DNA of 64,000 nucleotides from Deltaproteobacteria bacterium (lineage in GTDB: Bacteria; Desulfobacterota; Desulfobacteria; Desulfobacterales; Desulfosarcinaceae), in assembly GCA_021824175.1 (NCBI GenBank), contig JAKALP010000016.1, positions 62,001 to 126,000 of the forward strand, read 5' to 3'. The notes under the pieces are model-generated. The model saw only the letters and a list, made by a program, of their open reading frames with translations, was not told the origin of the DNA and ran no database searches. Made by a program: the position numbers and the translations under genes. Every line of letters begins with the position of its first letter. Position 1 is the stretch's first letter. Positions 1-10,111 of this stretch are shown here, one piece after another.

Positions 1-406
1 AAAAGACGCCCAGCAAGTGGCCGTGATTCAGCAGATGACGCGTGATCTGGATTTTGACCTCCAGATTGTGGTCTGCCCGACCCTGCGCGAGCCTGACGGC
101 CTGGCCATGAGTTCGCGCAATGTTTATCTCTCCACCGCCGAGCGAGCCCAGGCTCCCACCATATCCAAAGCGCTGTTTGAAGCCGAGGCCATGATCCAAA
201 AAGGTGAGCGCACGGTGGCGGCCGTCAGCCAGCATATCCAGAAGAAATTGCAAACCATGCCCGGCGCCGCCATCGATTATATCAGCATCGTGGATGCCCG
301 CACCCTGGCGGATCTTGAAACCCTGCACTCCACCGTGCTCATCGCCGTGGCCGTCAAACTGGGCCGCACGCGCCTGATCGACAACATTCGCGTGGACGTG
401 TCCTGA
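1..406 (+). CDS. panC: Pantoate--beta-alanine ligase, C-terminal part (cut by window start)
   Basis: Cytoplasmic enzyme that joins pantoate and beta-alanine with ATP to make pantothenate, the last step of vitamin B5 synthesis. The reading frame is open from base 2, so the gene begins upstream and a GTG at 17 is only an internal codon. Visible family marks are KDAQQ (ATP/pantoate site), REPDGLAMSSRN (the KMSKS-like loop) and the C-terminal domain ending LIDNIRVDVS. About 135 of roughly 280 residues are present. It converges on the deacetylase gene downstream. Confidence 0.95.
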   Translation, partial: KDAQQVAVIQQMTRDLDFDLQIVVCPTLREPDGLAMSSRNVYLSTAERAQAPTISKALFEAEAMIQKGERTVAAVSQHIQKKLQTMPGAAIDYISIVDARTLADLETLHSTVLIAVAVKLGRTRLIDNIRVDVS

Positions 407-445
407 GCCACCGCCGACGCTTGAAGTAAATCGCGCGCCGATGAA

Positions 446-504
446 GAAATGCTTCGAAGAATAGACTGAAGACTGAAATTCCCCTCACCCCGACCCTCTC
501 ACCC
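446..504. repeat. Degenerate heptad repeat patch between convergent genes
   Basis: The gap between panC and the convergent deacetylase holds two stacked GACTGAA heptads and then a CCCTCACC-type run with the same spacing. Bases 450-473 are the near-perfect reverse complement (23 of 24) of 6937-6960, so a dispersed element is involved. No clear intrinsic terminator is seen in the gap. Confidence 0.5.
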
Positions 505-585
505 TTTGCACCTCTGCGCCTTTATGCCTGCAGCGAATCTACCTATTTCTTCCATCTGAATAGCATTGCGACTTCTCGGCCGGAA

Positions 586-1665
586 CTACCGCACCGCCTG
601 CGATTTGGCCGCCGCGGCCACCATGAACTCATTGACGACCATGGAGGCGGGGACAATGGTCACACTGGATTGCAAGGAGGGAACAAATTCTTTGAGCACC
701 TGGTAGGTGACTTGGTGAGGATGGCCGATGGCGATGGCATACCCTTGTTGCTGGGCGCGATGAATCAGTCGCTGTAATTGGGAGCGCACAAATGCTTCAC
801 TCTCCACATGGTCCAGGAAGATATCGCGCTCGGCAAACGGCAGATGCAGCAACTGAGCCGAAGATTCGGCTACGGTTTCAGCCGTGGTGCGGCTGTCGAT
901 GTAGTAAAGTCCCCGCTTTTTGAGGATGGAAAAGATCTGGCGCATCTGCTCGGAGGAAGTGGAGATGCGCGAGCCCATGTGGTTGTTCACTCCTTTCAAC
1001 CCTGGGAACTGATCGATATCTTGATTGAGCTGGGTGATCAATTCGTCCGGCCCCATGGCGCTTAGCAGAGCCCCTGGACCGGGTTTGACATTCGGGTATT
1101 CATTGGGTTCCATGGGCAGGTGCAGCATGATCTCAAAGCCCTGGGCGCGGGCCTGATCCAAAATGGCGCGACTGAAGGTGCCAAAGGGCAGCATGGAAAA
1201 GGTCAAGGGTATATCCAGGGCCATGAGTTCTTCGGCCATCTGGCGGTCATACCCAATATCATCGATGACGATGGCGACCAAAGGCTTTCGCTGTCCCGGC
1301 AGTTGCGGCAAAGGGACCAACGGCTTGGTGGGCAGATCCTCCTTGGCCGGGACTTCATACACTGGCTTGTGCTGAGGTTCGGCCAAGGGGGCGGGTGCCG
1401 TCGGTTTTTTGCTCTCAGGCTTGCGGACCGGCGCTTGCATTTCACGCCGAGGTTCGGTCAAATGGCTGTCCGGCCGGATGGCCGCGCTGCTGTGGCGTTT
1501 GGGCCGGCTTAAAAGAAGATCAGCCAGCAGCCCCACCCCCAATACCAATACAAGCAGGATGGCGATGCTGCTGATGACCTTGATGATCTGCAGCGAAAGG
1601 TCCTGATTTTTTTTGGCGGTGCGCTTCTTGGTGACCCGTTTAGTTTTGGTGCGCGCTTTAGCCAT
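586..1665 (-). CDS. Divergent polysaccharide deacetylase family protein (YibQ/DUF610-like)
   Basis: 359 residues: a very basic N-terminal tail, one membrane segment at about 25-52, a proline-rich linker to about 125, then the divergent polysaccharide deacetylase fold. Motifs are VIDDIGYD, LTFSMLPFG, HLPMEP, NNHMGS and AIAIGHPH. The enzyme domain should lie in the periplasm, anchored at the inner membrane. The substrate is not established for this family; a peptidoglycan or other envelope glycan is inferred from context. Its ATG lies inside the last codons of ctpA (8-base overlap), making it the last gene of the ftsEX-envC-ctpA operon. Confidence 0.88.
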   Translation of the reverse strand: MAKARTKTKRVTKKRTAKKNQDLSLQIIKVISSIAILLVLVLGVGLLADLLLSRPKRHSSAAIRPDSHLTEPRREMQAPVRKPESKKPTAPAPLAEPQHKPVYEVPAKEDLPTKPLVPLPQLPGQRKPLVAIVIDDIGYDRQMAEELMALDIPLTFSMLPFGTFSRAILDQARAQGFEIMLHLPMEPNEYPNVKPGPGALLSAMGPDELITQLNQDIDQFPGLKGVNNHMGSRISTSSEQMRQIFSILKKRGLYYIDSRTTAETVAESSAQLLHLPFAERDIFLDHVESEAFVRSQLQRLIHRAQQQGYAIAIGHPHQVTYQVLKEFVPSLQSSVTIVPASMVVNEFMVAAAAKSQAVR

Positions 1666-3040
1666 TGGCCAGCTTTTTAAAGATATCGTGGCTGATCAGG
1701 ATATCCAGGGCCCGCCGAACCTGATTGTCTTTAAGAAGCTGTTCCGCATTCAATGGACTGACGCGTGAGCGGACCGGCTTGGCGCCCTCTTTGTCTTTGC
1801 TCTTAGAGTCTTTGGGCTCCGGAGCTTTTTCCTTTGGTTTGTCCTTGGGTTCCGGGGCGTTTTCTCCGCCTTCGGATTCCAAATGATTGGCCAGATCCCG
1901 CTCCTTGAAGGTGCGATCCTTATCAGCCACTTCTTCCGTGATGATCTGGTGGGGCACCACAATGTCCGGCTCCACGCCCTTGGCTTGGATGGACCGGCCG
2001 CTGGGGGTGTAGTAGCGGGCCACGGTGAGCTTGAGGGCATAACCGTCGCTCAGGTTCTCAATGGCCTGCACCGAGCCTTTACCAAAGGTGGTGGTGCCGA
2101 GGAGCAGAGCGCGTTTGGAATCCTGCAGAGCACCGGCCACGATTTCAGATGCGCTGGCGCTGCCACCATTGATTAAAACCACCATGGGATAGGTGCGCGG
2201 CGGATTGCTCTTAGTAGCCATGTAGGTTTTGGTATGCCGTTTCAGGCGCCCCTTGCTGGTCATGATGACGCCCTCGTCAATGAATACATCCGACACATCG
2301 ATGGCCTGATTGAGAACGCCACCGGGATTGTCGCGCAAATCCAGCACCAGCCCCTTCATCGGCGGATCGGCTTTCTCCAGTTTCTGTAAGGCCGCCAGTA
2401 AATCTTCCAGTGTATTCTCCCGGAAATGGGTGATCCAGACATAACCGTAGCCAGGCTGCAATTGAACCGCTTTGACGCTGTGGATGGGGATCACATCGCG
2501 GATCAATTTGAAATCCATGGGCTTGGGCTCGCCTTCGCGCACAATGGTGATGGTGACCTCAGTGCCTTTGGGCCCGCGCATGCGTTTGACTGCGTCGTTG
2601 AGATTGTCCGTGGTGGTGCCATCCACCTTGATGATCTTGTCACCGGCTTTGATGCCGGCTTCATAGGCGGGCGTGCCTTCAATGGGAGAGATGACGGTGA
2701 CCAAGTTGTCGCGCATGGTCACATGGATGCCGATGCCGGTAAACTCGCCCTGGGTGTCGATCTGCAACTCTTTGAATGCATCGGGAGTCAGCAATGATGA
2801 GTGCGGGTCCAGGCTGCTGACCATGCCCTGGATGGCGTTTTCGATGAGGGTTTTGGGTTGCACCTCATCTACATAATCCTTTTGAACGATATCGATGGCA
2901 TCGGTAAACAGCTTCAGGCCTTGATAGGTTTCTTCTTTCTCGGCCGCCAGAAGCCGGTAAGCGCCGGGGGCGAATACCGCAATCGCGAGGATGATGACCA
3001 GCGCCATGACCCAGCGTGAAGTGTTGCGTGAACCAAACAT
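1658..3040 (-). CDS. ctpA: S41 family carboxy-terminal processing protease
   Basis: Periplasmic serine protease of the CtpA/Prc type, 460 residues. A membrane signal-anchor at about 10-33 is followed by a helical region, a PDZ domain (about 95-180, with GIGIHV and AGIKAGDKI) and the S41 domain. The catalytic Ser is in GGSASASE and the catalytic Lys in FGKGSVQ. A Lys/Glu/Pro-rich tail precedes the C-terminus. I chose the ATG at 3040 over 3058 because AAGGAG lies seven bases upstream; the 3058 ATG overlaps the stop of the preceding gene. In related bacteria such proteases trim peptidoglycan hydrolases or their activators, which fits the upstream EnvC-like gene. Confidence 0.93.
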   Translation of the reverse strand: MFGSRNTSRWVMALVIILAIAVFAPGAYRLLAAEKEETYQGLKLFTDAIDIVQKDYVDEVQPKTLIENAIQGMVSSLDPHSSLLTPDAFKELQIDTQGEFTGIGIHVTMRDNLVTVISPIEGTPAYEAGIKAGDKIIKVDGTTTDNLNDAVKRMRGPKGTEVTITIVREGEPKPMDFKLIRDVIPIHSVKAVQLQPGYGYVWITHFRENTLEDLLAALQKLEKADPPMKGLVLDLRDNPGGVLNQAIDVSDVFIDEGVIMTSKGRLKRHTKTYMATKSNPPRTYPMVVLINGGSASASEIVAGALQDSKRALLLGTTTFGKGSVQAIENLSDGYALKLTVARYYTPSGRSIQAKGVEPDIVVPHQIITEEVADKDRTFKERDLANHLESEGGENAPEPKDKPKEKAPEPKDSKSKDKEGAKPVRSRVSPLNAEQLLKDNQVRRALDILISHDIFKKLANG

Positions 3041-3057
3041 GGAATTTCTCCTTAACA

Positions 3058-4506
3058 TTATCCTTTATTTATCCAAACCAGCGGATCCACTGGTTTGCCG
3101 TGGTACCGCACTTCAAAGTGCAGTGCCGGTCCGTTCAAGGAACCGGAATCGCCCACCGTGGCAATCACTTCATCCTTATCCACGCGGTCGCCCTTGGTCT
3201 TGAAAAGCTCTTCCAGATGGGCGTAGACCGTATAGTAGTGATCGCCATGATCGATGATGATCATATTGCCGAAGCCTTTAAACCAATTGGCATAGATGGT
3301 GTGTCCGCTGGAAACGGCCCGGATCGGCTCTCCGCGCTCGGCTTTGATGTCAATGCCGCTTTGGAAATTGACCACCTCGCTCTTCTCATCCCGGAAGGGA
3401 CCATAAAACGAAATAATCTTACCCCTAACTGGCCAACTGAGCAAGCCTTTGTATGAAGCAAAATCGTGAATCTCTTCCTGTTTTTTGCCACGGGGTTCGG
3501 TGGGCGGCTTGGGCGGCGGGATGGGTTCGAGTTCATCGATGGTGCTGTCCAGTTCCCGGGCGGCCTGCCGCAGGGCTTGCAGGGCTGCTTTTTTAAGCTC
3601 TTTTTCATTGCGGATGCGATCAAGCATTTGGGTCCGGCGCTGCTGCTCGCCATTCAGGTCCGTGATGTGTTGGTTCAGGGCCAGTTCCGAGGCCCGCTTT
3701 TCGGCCTTGGTGGTTTTGAGCTGCTCCAACAATGACCCCAGCGCCAACTGGTCGCTGCGCAGTTTGTCCAGCATGGCCTCATCCTGAGCCAAAATCTGCT
3801 CCAAAGCGGACTTGCGGCTGATGAAGTCAAAAAAGGTGCCGGCCGTGGCCAACAATTGGATGCGTCCCACCCAATTGAGTTTGTAAAGCGCCACCAGCCG
3901 TCGCGCCGCATAGGCCTCGCCGCTGGCAATCTCCTTTTGAAGGCCAGCGGTCTGCTGCTCGATCTGGGCGACCTTCTCCTCCAAAGTTTTCAACTCCGCG
4001 CGGGCTTGCCTTACCTGCCGCCGGGCATTGTCCAGGGCCAATTCCGCCGTGTTGATATCACCGAGCAGCTCTTTTTCTTTTTGAGCCACGGCTTCCAATT
4101 CGCCCTTGGACGATTTAAGCTTCTCCTGGACCATTTCGGCTTGGCGGCTTAATTCCTTGAGTTTTTCCTGAGTTCCGACCGGATTCACATTCGCCGCCGA
4201 TGCGCGATGCTCGGTCTTTTCTTCTATCTCAGCCGCCTTGCCCAACCGTATAAAACGGGGGTTATCCTGGATGTAGCCCGAACGGCCGTTGTGCTCAATG
4301 CGCATCCAACCCTTCTTGCGTTCCAGCACCCGCACCTGGCTGTTTTTGCTCAGATGGAAGGCAACGGCCGAATTCTTGCCCGGCCCCTTGCGCACATTGA
4401 GATCGGAGACCAGAATGGTGGCCGTCTGCGCGGCGGCCATGGCGCCATGGCTGATCAACAAAAACATCAGGACCAAGGCCAACGTTTTTATCCGTAAAGG
4501 GATCAT
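3058..4506 (-). CDS. EnvC-like murein hydrolase activator (SH3 + coiled coil + degenerate M23)
   Basis: Exported protein of 482 residues. It has a signal peptide ending AMA, an SH3b domain (about 30-85), a long coiled coil (about 105-290), a proline-rich hinge and an M23/LytM domain (about 365-478). Two expected zinc ligands appear lost: the usual His of HxGxD reads QSGID, and the HLH motif reads ALH. This matches non-catalytic EnvC-type activators, which switch on amidases when pulled by FtsEX. The ATG at 4506 overlaps the ftsX stop (ATGA), so the two are translationally coupled; the open frame back to 4545 is ignored for that reason. Confidence 0.9.
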   Translation of the reverse strand: MIPLRIKTLALVLMFLLISHGAMAAAQTATILVSDLNVRKGPGKNSAVAFHLSKNSQVRVLERKKGWMRIEHNGRSGYIQDNPRFIRLGKAAEIEEKTEHRASAANVNPVGTQEKLKELSRQAEMVQEKLKSSKGELEAVAQKEKELLGDINTAELALDNARRQVRQARAELKTLEEKVAQIEQQTAGLQKEIASGEAYAARRLVALYKLNWVGRIQLLATAGTFFDFISRKSALEQILAQDEAMLDKLRSDQLALGSLLEQLKTTKAEKRASELALNQHITDLNGEQQRRTQMLDRIRNEKELKKAALQALRQAARELDSTIDELEPIPPPKPPTEPRGKKQEEIHDFASYKGLLSWPVRGKIISFYGPFRDEKSEVVNFQSGIDIKAERGEPIRAVSSGHTIYANWFKGFGNMIIIDHGDHYYTVYAHLEELFKTKGDRVDKDEVIATVGDSGSLNGPALHFEVRYHGKPVDPLVWINKG

Positions 4507-5374
4507 TTCAAAAACTGCTTCAAAGAGACCCAGCATCCCAGCCAACCGATGAGCGCGCCGCCAAGCACCACGGCCGCGCAGGTGGCCGGCGGGAAGAAGC
4601 GCAGCTGCAGGGCGCCGCTGGCAATGCCGGTTTTAAAATGGCTGATCAATGATAGATATCCGGCCAACAGGGTGCCCAGCCCCAGAATCGTGCCGGCTGC
4701 CCCCTGTAAGAGCCCTTGAAGGTAAAAAGGAATTTTAATGAAACGATCGGTGGCGCCCACCAGGCGCATGATCTCAATCTCCTCCCGGCGGGAATAAAGC
4801 ACCAGCCGGATGGTGTTGGCCACCACAAAGACCGTGGCCATGAAGAAAAGGGCACCTATGGCATAGCCCGCCAAACTGAAGAGTTGAATCACGCTGGTGA
4901 AGCGCTCGATCCACTGCCGGCCATACTCCACCTCGGCCACGGCAGGCAAGGTGGCAATGCGTTCGGATAGCAGCCGGAGCTCTGCGCTGGAACGGGTATC
5001 GGATTTGAGGGTCAGCTCAAAGGCATCGGGCAAGGGATTCTCTTTGAGGTTTTCCAGCAGGGCCAGGTGGCGTTGCATCTGTTCCTTCAACCGCGCCATG
5101 GCATCTTGCCGTGAAACGAAGACCACCTCCTGCACTCCGCCGATAGCCTGCAGCTTGAACTGGGTATCCAGGCGGGCCGCTTCCGAAGTGTCGGGCTTGA
5201 GATATACCATCATGCGGATGCCTTTTTGCCACATGGTGAGCACATCGCCGGCATTCATGAAGAAAAGGGCAAAGGCCGAGGCGATCAGAATGGAGACCGC
5301 AATGGTGGCCACGGTGACCGCGGTTAGAAAACGATTATCGGCAATATCTTTAATGGCGCGCTGAAAAAAACGCT

Positions 5375-5378
<4 letters not shown>
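4503..5378 (-). CDS. ftsX: Cell division permease FtsX
   Basis: Membrane subunit of the FtsEX complex, 291 residues. Four membrane segments are visible: about 20-45, then after the periplasmic loop at about 160-190, 215-240 and 260-285. The extracytoplasmic loop lies between segments one and two, where EnvC-type activators bind. The ATG at 5378 overlaps the ftsE stop (ATGA), with GGAG just upstream inside ftsE; the open frame up to 5414 is not used. FtsX passes ATP-driven movement from FtsE to the periplasmic hydrolase activator encoded next. Confidence 0.93.
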
Positions 5379-6079
<701 letters not shown>

Positions 6080-6178
6080 CGGCCTGCTTAGTTTCCGACT
6101 TTGTCTTTGACCCGTAAGGCCGCGGGTGGTATGAACTGCGCTCAAGTTCAAGGAGTGCCGTCCCCGGTTTTCCTTGCT

Positions 6179-6227
6179 ATGCCTCCACTGGAACCCGATC
6201 CACGGCTTCTTCCAACAGTGGAGGCAT
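6179..6227. promoter_or_regulatory. 12-base inverted repeat in the pyrE/ftsE intergenic region
   Basis: Perfect arms ATGCCTCCACTG (6179-6190) and CAGTGGAGGCAT (6216-6227) with a 25-base loop, between the divergent ftsE and pyrE genes. TATTAT directly follows the right arm and could be a -10 element. No T-run follows, so a terminator is unlikely. It could be an operator or a leader structure of pyrE. Confidence 0.4.
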
Positions 6228-6288
6228 TATTATCTCATAAGTGCTCTAAAATCAACGGTTTTTCAAATTCAAGCTCGCGGGAGACACC

Positions 6289-6843
6289 ATGAAAGAGGAA
6301 TTGATCACGCTGCTGTGCCAAAAATCATTTAAATATTCTGCCGAGCCCACCTTCAAACTGGTCTCCGGCCGCATGAGCCACTATTACGTCAATTGCAAAC
6401 CCACGCTCCTGGACCCGCGCGGCATGTACCTGACCGGCCATCTGATGTTCGAAGCGATTGCCGATCTGCATCCGGCCGGCGTGGGCGGCCTCACCTTCGG
6501 GGCCGACCCCATTGCCATGGCTACGGCCTTTGCTTCGGGCCTCAAGGGACAGCCCATCACCGCCTTCTCCATCCGCAAAGCCAAGAAGGATCACGGCATC
6601 GCCCGCTGGATCGAAGGCGATTTGCCGGCCGGCAGCCGGGTAGTCGTCATCGACGACGTGGCCACCACGGGCGGCTCCACCATCCAAGCCATCGAACGCG
6701 CCAGGGAAGAAGGATTGGAAGTAATTCGGGCCGTAGTCTTGGTGGATCGCCAGGAGGGCGGCCTGGAAAATATCCGCCAGCATGTGGCGGATGTGCGGGC
6801 GATTGTGACGCGGGATGAATTGATGGCAAGGGTGAAGGGTTGA
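6289..6843 (+). CDS. pyrE: Orotate phosphoribosyltransferase
   Basis: Cytoplasmic pyrimidine biosynthesis enzyme that turns orotate plus PRPP into OMP. 184 residues, the usual length. The PRPP-binding loop [14 protein letters not shown] lies at about residues 120-133, and the flexible catalytic loop RKAKKDHG at about 95-102. The ATG follows GGGAG six to seven bases upstream. No other pyrimidine gene is adjacent. Confidence 0.95.
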   Translation: MKEELITLLCQKSFKYSAEPTFKLVSGRMSHYYVNCKPTLLDPRGMYLTGHLMFEAIADLHPAGVGGLTFGADPIAMATAFASGLKGQPITAFSIRKAKKDHGIARWIEGDLPAGSRVVVIDDVATTGGSTIQAIERAREEGLEVIRAVVLVDRQEGGLENIRQHVADVRAIVTRDELMARVKG

Positions 6844-6868
6844 AGGTTCTTAGTATTTTGGTTGATCC

Positions 6869-6960
6869 GTTGATTGGTTGATTGGTTTTTCGTGAAGAGA
6901 TTGCCCCTCAATCAACGAATCAACCAATCAACTTCGGTCTTCAGCCTATTCTTCGAAGCA
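6869..6960. repeat. TTGATTGG-type inverted repeat plus dispersed 24-base element
   Basis: Between pyrE and the permease gene a TTGATTGG unit (period 8) runs on the plus strand, and its reverse complement follows 35 bases later. Perfect 15-base arms lie at 6869-6883 and 6918-6932. Bases 6937-6960 then repeat, in inverse orientation, the 24-base stretch at 450-473. The region can fold into a long hairpin. Confidence 0.55.
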
Positions 6961-6966
6961 ATTACC

Positions 6967-7824
6967 ATGAAACTATCCATCCCCCCCATATTCTACGCCC
7001 TCTTCTGCATCCTCGTCTGGGGACTTTCCTTTGCCGTGACCCGTAGCGCCGTGCAGCAGATTCCGCCCTTGACCCTGGCCAGCCTGCGTTTCTTTCTGGC
7101 CGCGGGCTTGTTGTGGCTGTTTACCCGCCAGCGCCGGATCAACCTGCAAGCTGAAGACCGCAAATGGATCTGGGCCATGGCTTTGTGCGGTATTACTTTT
7201 TACTTCACCTTTGAAAACATCGGACTCAAGCTCACCACCGCTTCCCACGGCTCTTTGATCGTCGCCACCATCCCCGTGGGCACTGAACTGGTGGTGGCCT
7301 GGCGCGAAGGACGCTGGCCCCGGCCCGTGGTGTGGCTGGGCACCGCCATGGCCCTGAACGGCGTGGCCTGGGTGGTGGGCCGCAAAGAGGCCGGTGCCAC
7401 CATCACGGGCGACCTGCTCATGTTTGGCGCAGTGGGATGCTGGATTGCGTATACCTTTCTGGTGCAGCGCCTGGCGGGGCGCTATCCCAACCTGATGATC
7501 ACCCGCTGGATTATGCTGGCCGGTGCCGTCTCATTGCTGCCCGCGGCCGTGCTGGAAATGCTTCTGTTGCCCTTGCCCCAGCCCGGACCGGCGGCCTGGG
7601 GGCAAGTGGCTTTCCTGGGCGTGGTCTGCTCGGCCATGGGCTATGATTTCTGGAACCGGGCCATTCCGGCCCTGGGCCCCACGGTGATCAACTCCCTCAT
7701 TTACTTCATCCCCCTGGTGGGGGTCATCGGTGGAATTGTGCTATTGGATGAGCCGGTAACGCCGGCCCTTTTCTTCGGCGGTGCCCTGATCTTCGGCGGC
7801 GTGTTGCTGGCGCGCAGAAATTGA
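6967..7824 (+). CDS. EamA/DMT family permease
   Basis: Inner-membrane transporter of the drug/metabolite superfamily, 285 residues with ten predicted helices in two EamA halves. The start of each half is recognisable (FYALFCILVWGLSFA and GDLLMFGAVGCWIAYTF). It ends GGVLLARRN, a usual EamA tail. The substrate cannot be told. I chose the ATG at 6967 because the upstream open frame (from 6874) runs through the inverted repeat and is not hydrophobic. The ribosome site is weak. Confidence 0.85.
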   Translation: MKLSIPPIFYALFCILVWGLSFAVTRSAVQQIPPLTLASLRFFLAAGLLWLFTRQRRINLQAEDRKWIWAMALCGITFYFTFENIGLKLTTASHGSLIVATIPVGTELVVAWREGRWPRPVVWLGTAMALNGVAWVVGRKEAGATITGDLLMFGAVGCWIAYTFLVQRLAGRYPNLMITRWIMLAGAVSLLPAAVLEMLLLPLPQPGPAAWGQVAFLGVVCSAMGYDFWNRAIPALGPTVINSLIYFIPLVGVIGGIVLLDEPVTPALFFGGALIFGGVLLARRN

Positions 7825-7857
7825 CCGCCATCAGTAATATTTAAGAAGTATTTGATT

Positions 7858-8026
7858 CAACGCGGAGGCGCAGAGTAGGGTGGCCCGTGGCCACCATAAA
7901 TATCTTCTCGCACAAAGCCACGCAGCCACGAAGATTTCTTCGTTCCCACGCTCGGCGTTGGAACTAGGGGTAAAAGTATTTCTCAGTCCCTCAGTCCCTT
8001 TGTCCCTTAGTCCCTCTATGCCTTGT
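7858..8026. repeat. Remnants of short-period intergenic repeats
   Basis: The gap between the permease and the MBL gene has a half copy of the CGCGGAGGCGCAGAG motif that recurs at 9022-9123. It also has a CAAAGCCACGCAGCCACGAAG stretch with heptad spacing, and a CAGTCCCT unit repeated about four times at 7983-8014 (period 8). No gene is supported here. Confidence 0.4.
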
Positions 8027-8067
8027 AACCTAAAATTGAATTTCTCTGGAACCTTTGCGCTTCTGAG

Positions 8068-8991
8068 CTAAACAAGAGTATCAGACAGATACCCCCAATA
8101 GCCGCGCACGCTGTTGCGCAGGAAGAAGCGCTCGCGCTCCTGGGCTTCGGGGGTGAGTTGGGAGAAATTGGAGAGCAGCGGATCGGTGGCCAGCAGGTGT
8201 TCGAGGCAGGCCTCAGTAGAGTGTTTGCTGTTTTGAGGATCTTTGTCAAACCAGGGCCGAATCCAGTCTCGCCAGCGCAGCAGCTGGTCGCGGTGGGTTT
8301 GCAGCATGGCCGTGGCATTGGGTTGCATGCCGATGTGACCGTAGCAGATGTTTTTGGGCCGGCAGTCAATCAGCCGGTCGATGCTTTCCAGGTAGGTCTC
8401 CAAATGCAGACGGGGCGGGGTGGCCGGTCGCAGGTAGTATTTTTCTTCTTCCAGGCCGATGCAGACGCCACCGGACTCTCCAGCAAAAAGCCAATCTTCG
8501 ATCAAAAAACTATATTGATGGGGGGCGTGGCCCGGTGCGGGAATGGCCTCCAGGCCGGGCGGGGGAATTGCCTCCACGCTGTGCACCTGGCGGCTGGCCA
8601 CCGGCGCAATGGGGCCGTACTGTTGGGCCAGGGCGCCCAAAGTTTTCTGGGAGCCTTCCCAAAGGCGCGTGGGATCAACGACATGCTCAATGGCCTTGGG
8701 ATGGCACACCACCGGAGTTTGAGGAAACGCAGCGGCCACTTGGCCAATGCCGCCGGCATGATCAATGTGAATGTGGGTCAGCAAGATGGCATCGGGCCGG
8801 GTCACGCCGATATCGACCAAGGCCTTGACCAGGTGGCCGGCCGTGGCCGAAGGCCCCACATCGATGACCACTACCGGACCGCCGGTGTAAACCCAGGAAG
8901 TGATGAACCCGTCAAAGCCGGTGATGGGTACCGGCAAAGAGATCAGGTAGAGATTCTTGGCAATGGTAATAATTTGGGCGGATGGAGGCAT
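8068..8991 (-). CDS. MBL-fold metallo-hydrolase
   Basis: Soluble 307-residue metallo-beta-lactamase-fold hydrolase. The metal motif is THIHIDHAG (about residues 97-105), with further ligands likely in PAPGHAPH, AGES and CYGH. A C-terminal helical extension follows the fold. Family members hydrolyse thioesters, lactones or other esters, and the substrate cannot be read from the sequence. It is a single gene flanked by repeat patches. The ATG at 8991 has no strong Shine-Dalgarno. Confidence 0.85.
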   Translation of the reverse strand: MPPSAQIITIAKNLYLISLPVPITGFDGFITSWVYTGGPVVVIDVGPSATAGHLVKALVDIGVTRPDAILLTHIHIDHAGGIGQVAAAFPQTPVVCHPKAIEHVVDPTRLWEGSQKTLGALAQQYGPIAPVASRQVHSVEAIPPPGLEAIPAPGHAPHQYSFLIEDWLFAGESGGVCIGLEEEKYYLRPATPPRLHLETYLESIDRLIDCRPKNICYGHIGMQPNATAMLQTHRDQLLRWRDWIRPWFDKDPQNSKHSTEACLEHLLATDPLLSNFSQLTPEAQERERFFLRNSVRGYWGYLSDTLV

Positions 8992-9021
8992 GGTATTTGG
9001 TCCCTCTCAGTGTTACTGTCC

Positions 9022-9123
9022 TTATTCAACGCAGGCGCAGAGGACGCGGAGATTCGCAAAGAATTTTGTAAAAGGTGTATCCTCTGCGCTCCTCCGCGAT
9101 CTCTGCGACTCTGCGTTGAATAA
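9022..9123. repeat. Inverted CGCAGAGG-type repeat (hairpin)
   Basis: Outer arms TTATTCAACGCAG (9022-9034) and CTGCGTTGAATAA (9111-9123) are perfect complements. Between them run GCGCAGAGGACGCGGAG on one side and its imperfect complement on the other, again with 7-8 base periodicity. Similar palindromes are scattered in many Desulfobacterota genomes (from memory, not checked). Confidence 0.6.
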
Positions 9124-9168
9124 AAAAGCTACGCAAAGCCCGGCTTCCCGATTGCTATCCAAGTAATT

Positions 9169-10098
9169 TTACTTCTTGGCTTCCAACCGCCCCGCCAGCG
9201 CCACCCATTCGCCCTTTTCTTCGATGGCCGTGATCTCAAAGCCGCGCTCCACCATTTTGCGGGCCACTTTGTCGCGATAGGCCTGGATGATGCCCGAACA
9301 GATGAACCAGCCGCCGGGCTTGATCATGGTGGTCACCGGGTCCAACAGCTCCAGGATCACTTCGGCCAGGATGTTGGCCACCACGATGTCATAAGCACCC
9401 TTGACTACCTCGACCAAGTGGCCACAGGCAAGATCAAAATCTTTTGCACCCATGCGGTTGCGCAGCAAATTTTGCCGGGCGATCTCCACGGCCACGGGGT
9501 CGATATCCACGCCGGTCAAACGGGTGGCGCCCAGCTTGGCGGCCGCAATGAGCAGAATGCCTGAACCGGTGCCCACATCCAGCACCTGATGGCCGGGCCG
9601 CACTAGTCGTTCGAGCAACTGGACGCACAACGCCGTGGTGGGGTGGGTGCCGGTGCCAAAGGCCATGCCGGGGTCGATTTCAATCACCTGCTGGCCCGGC
9701 TGGGGCGTATACTCCCGCCAGGTGGGTTTGACCACCAGGCCCTTGGAGATCTGCTCCGGGAAGAAAAAGGCTTTCCACGACTCGGCCCAATCTTCTTCGG
9801 CCACGGTCTGGTACTTCAGGGAGTATTTTAGTCCCTGCTGGGCAGCCAGGCCGCGCAAGCTGTTTTCCAGCTCGTGACGCCGCTGCTCCAGGCGCTGGTC
9901 GGCCGGCAGATAGCCGGTCACCGCGGGTTGGCTGGGCCGAGGCAGGGCATCCGATCCCCAGCCCTCCTCGGGTTCCAGCGACGGATCATCCACCACTACG
10001 CCGTCGATGCCCAAGTTTTGAAAAATATCGGCGATCAGCTCGGCGGCCATCGTTTCATTATCACCGGAGAAAATCACTTTTGCTTCGATCCAATTCAT
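9169..10098 (-). CDS. prmA: Ribosomal protein L11 methyltransferase
   Basis: SAM-dependent methyltransferase that modifies ribosomal protein L11, 309 residues. An N-terminal recognition domain (about 1-100) is followed by the Rossmann domain. The SAM-binding motif is VLDVGTGSG, the acidic motif is TGVDIDP and the active-site motif is VVANILAEV. It begins 13 bases after mgtE, so the two are probably co-transcribed. Confidence 0.93.
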   Translation of the reverse strand: MNWIEAKVIFSGDNETMAAELIADIFQNLGIDGVVVDDPSLEPEEGWGSDALPRPSQPAVTGYLPADQRLEQRRHELENSLRGLAAQQGLKYSLKYQTVAEEDWAESWKAFFFPEQISKGLVVKPTWREYTPQPGQQVIEIDPGMAFGTGTHPTTALCVQLLERLVRPGHQVLDVGTGSGILLIAAAKLGATRLTGVDIDPVAVEIARQNLLRNRMGAKDFDLACGHLVEVVKGAYDIVVANILAEVILELLDPVTTMIKPGGWFICSGIIQAYRDKVARKMVERGFEITAIEEKGEWVALAGRLEAKK

Positions 10099-10111
10099 GG
10101 AGCCGTCCGTG

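Noticed and set aside
3041-3058. Upstream ATG for ctpA at 3058
   Set aside because: It overlaps the previous stop and lacks a ribosome site, whereas AAGGAG is ideally placed for the ATG at 3040.
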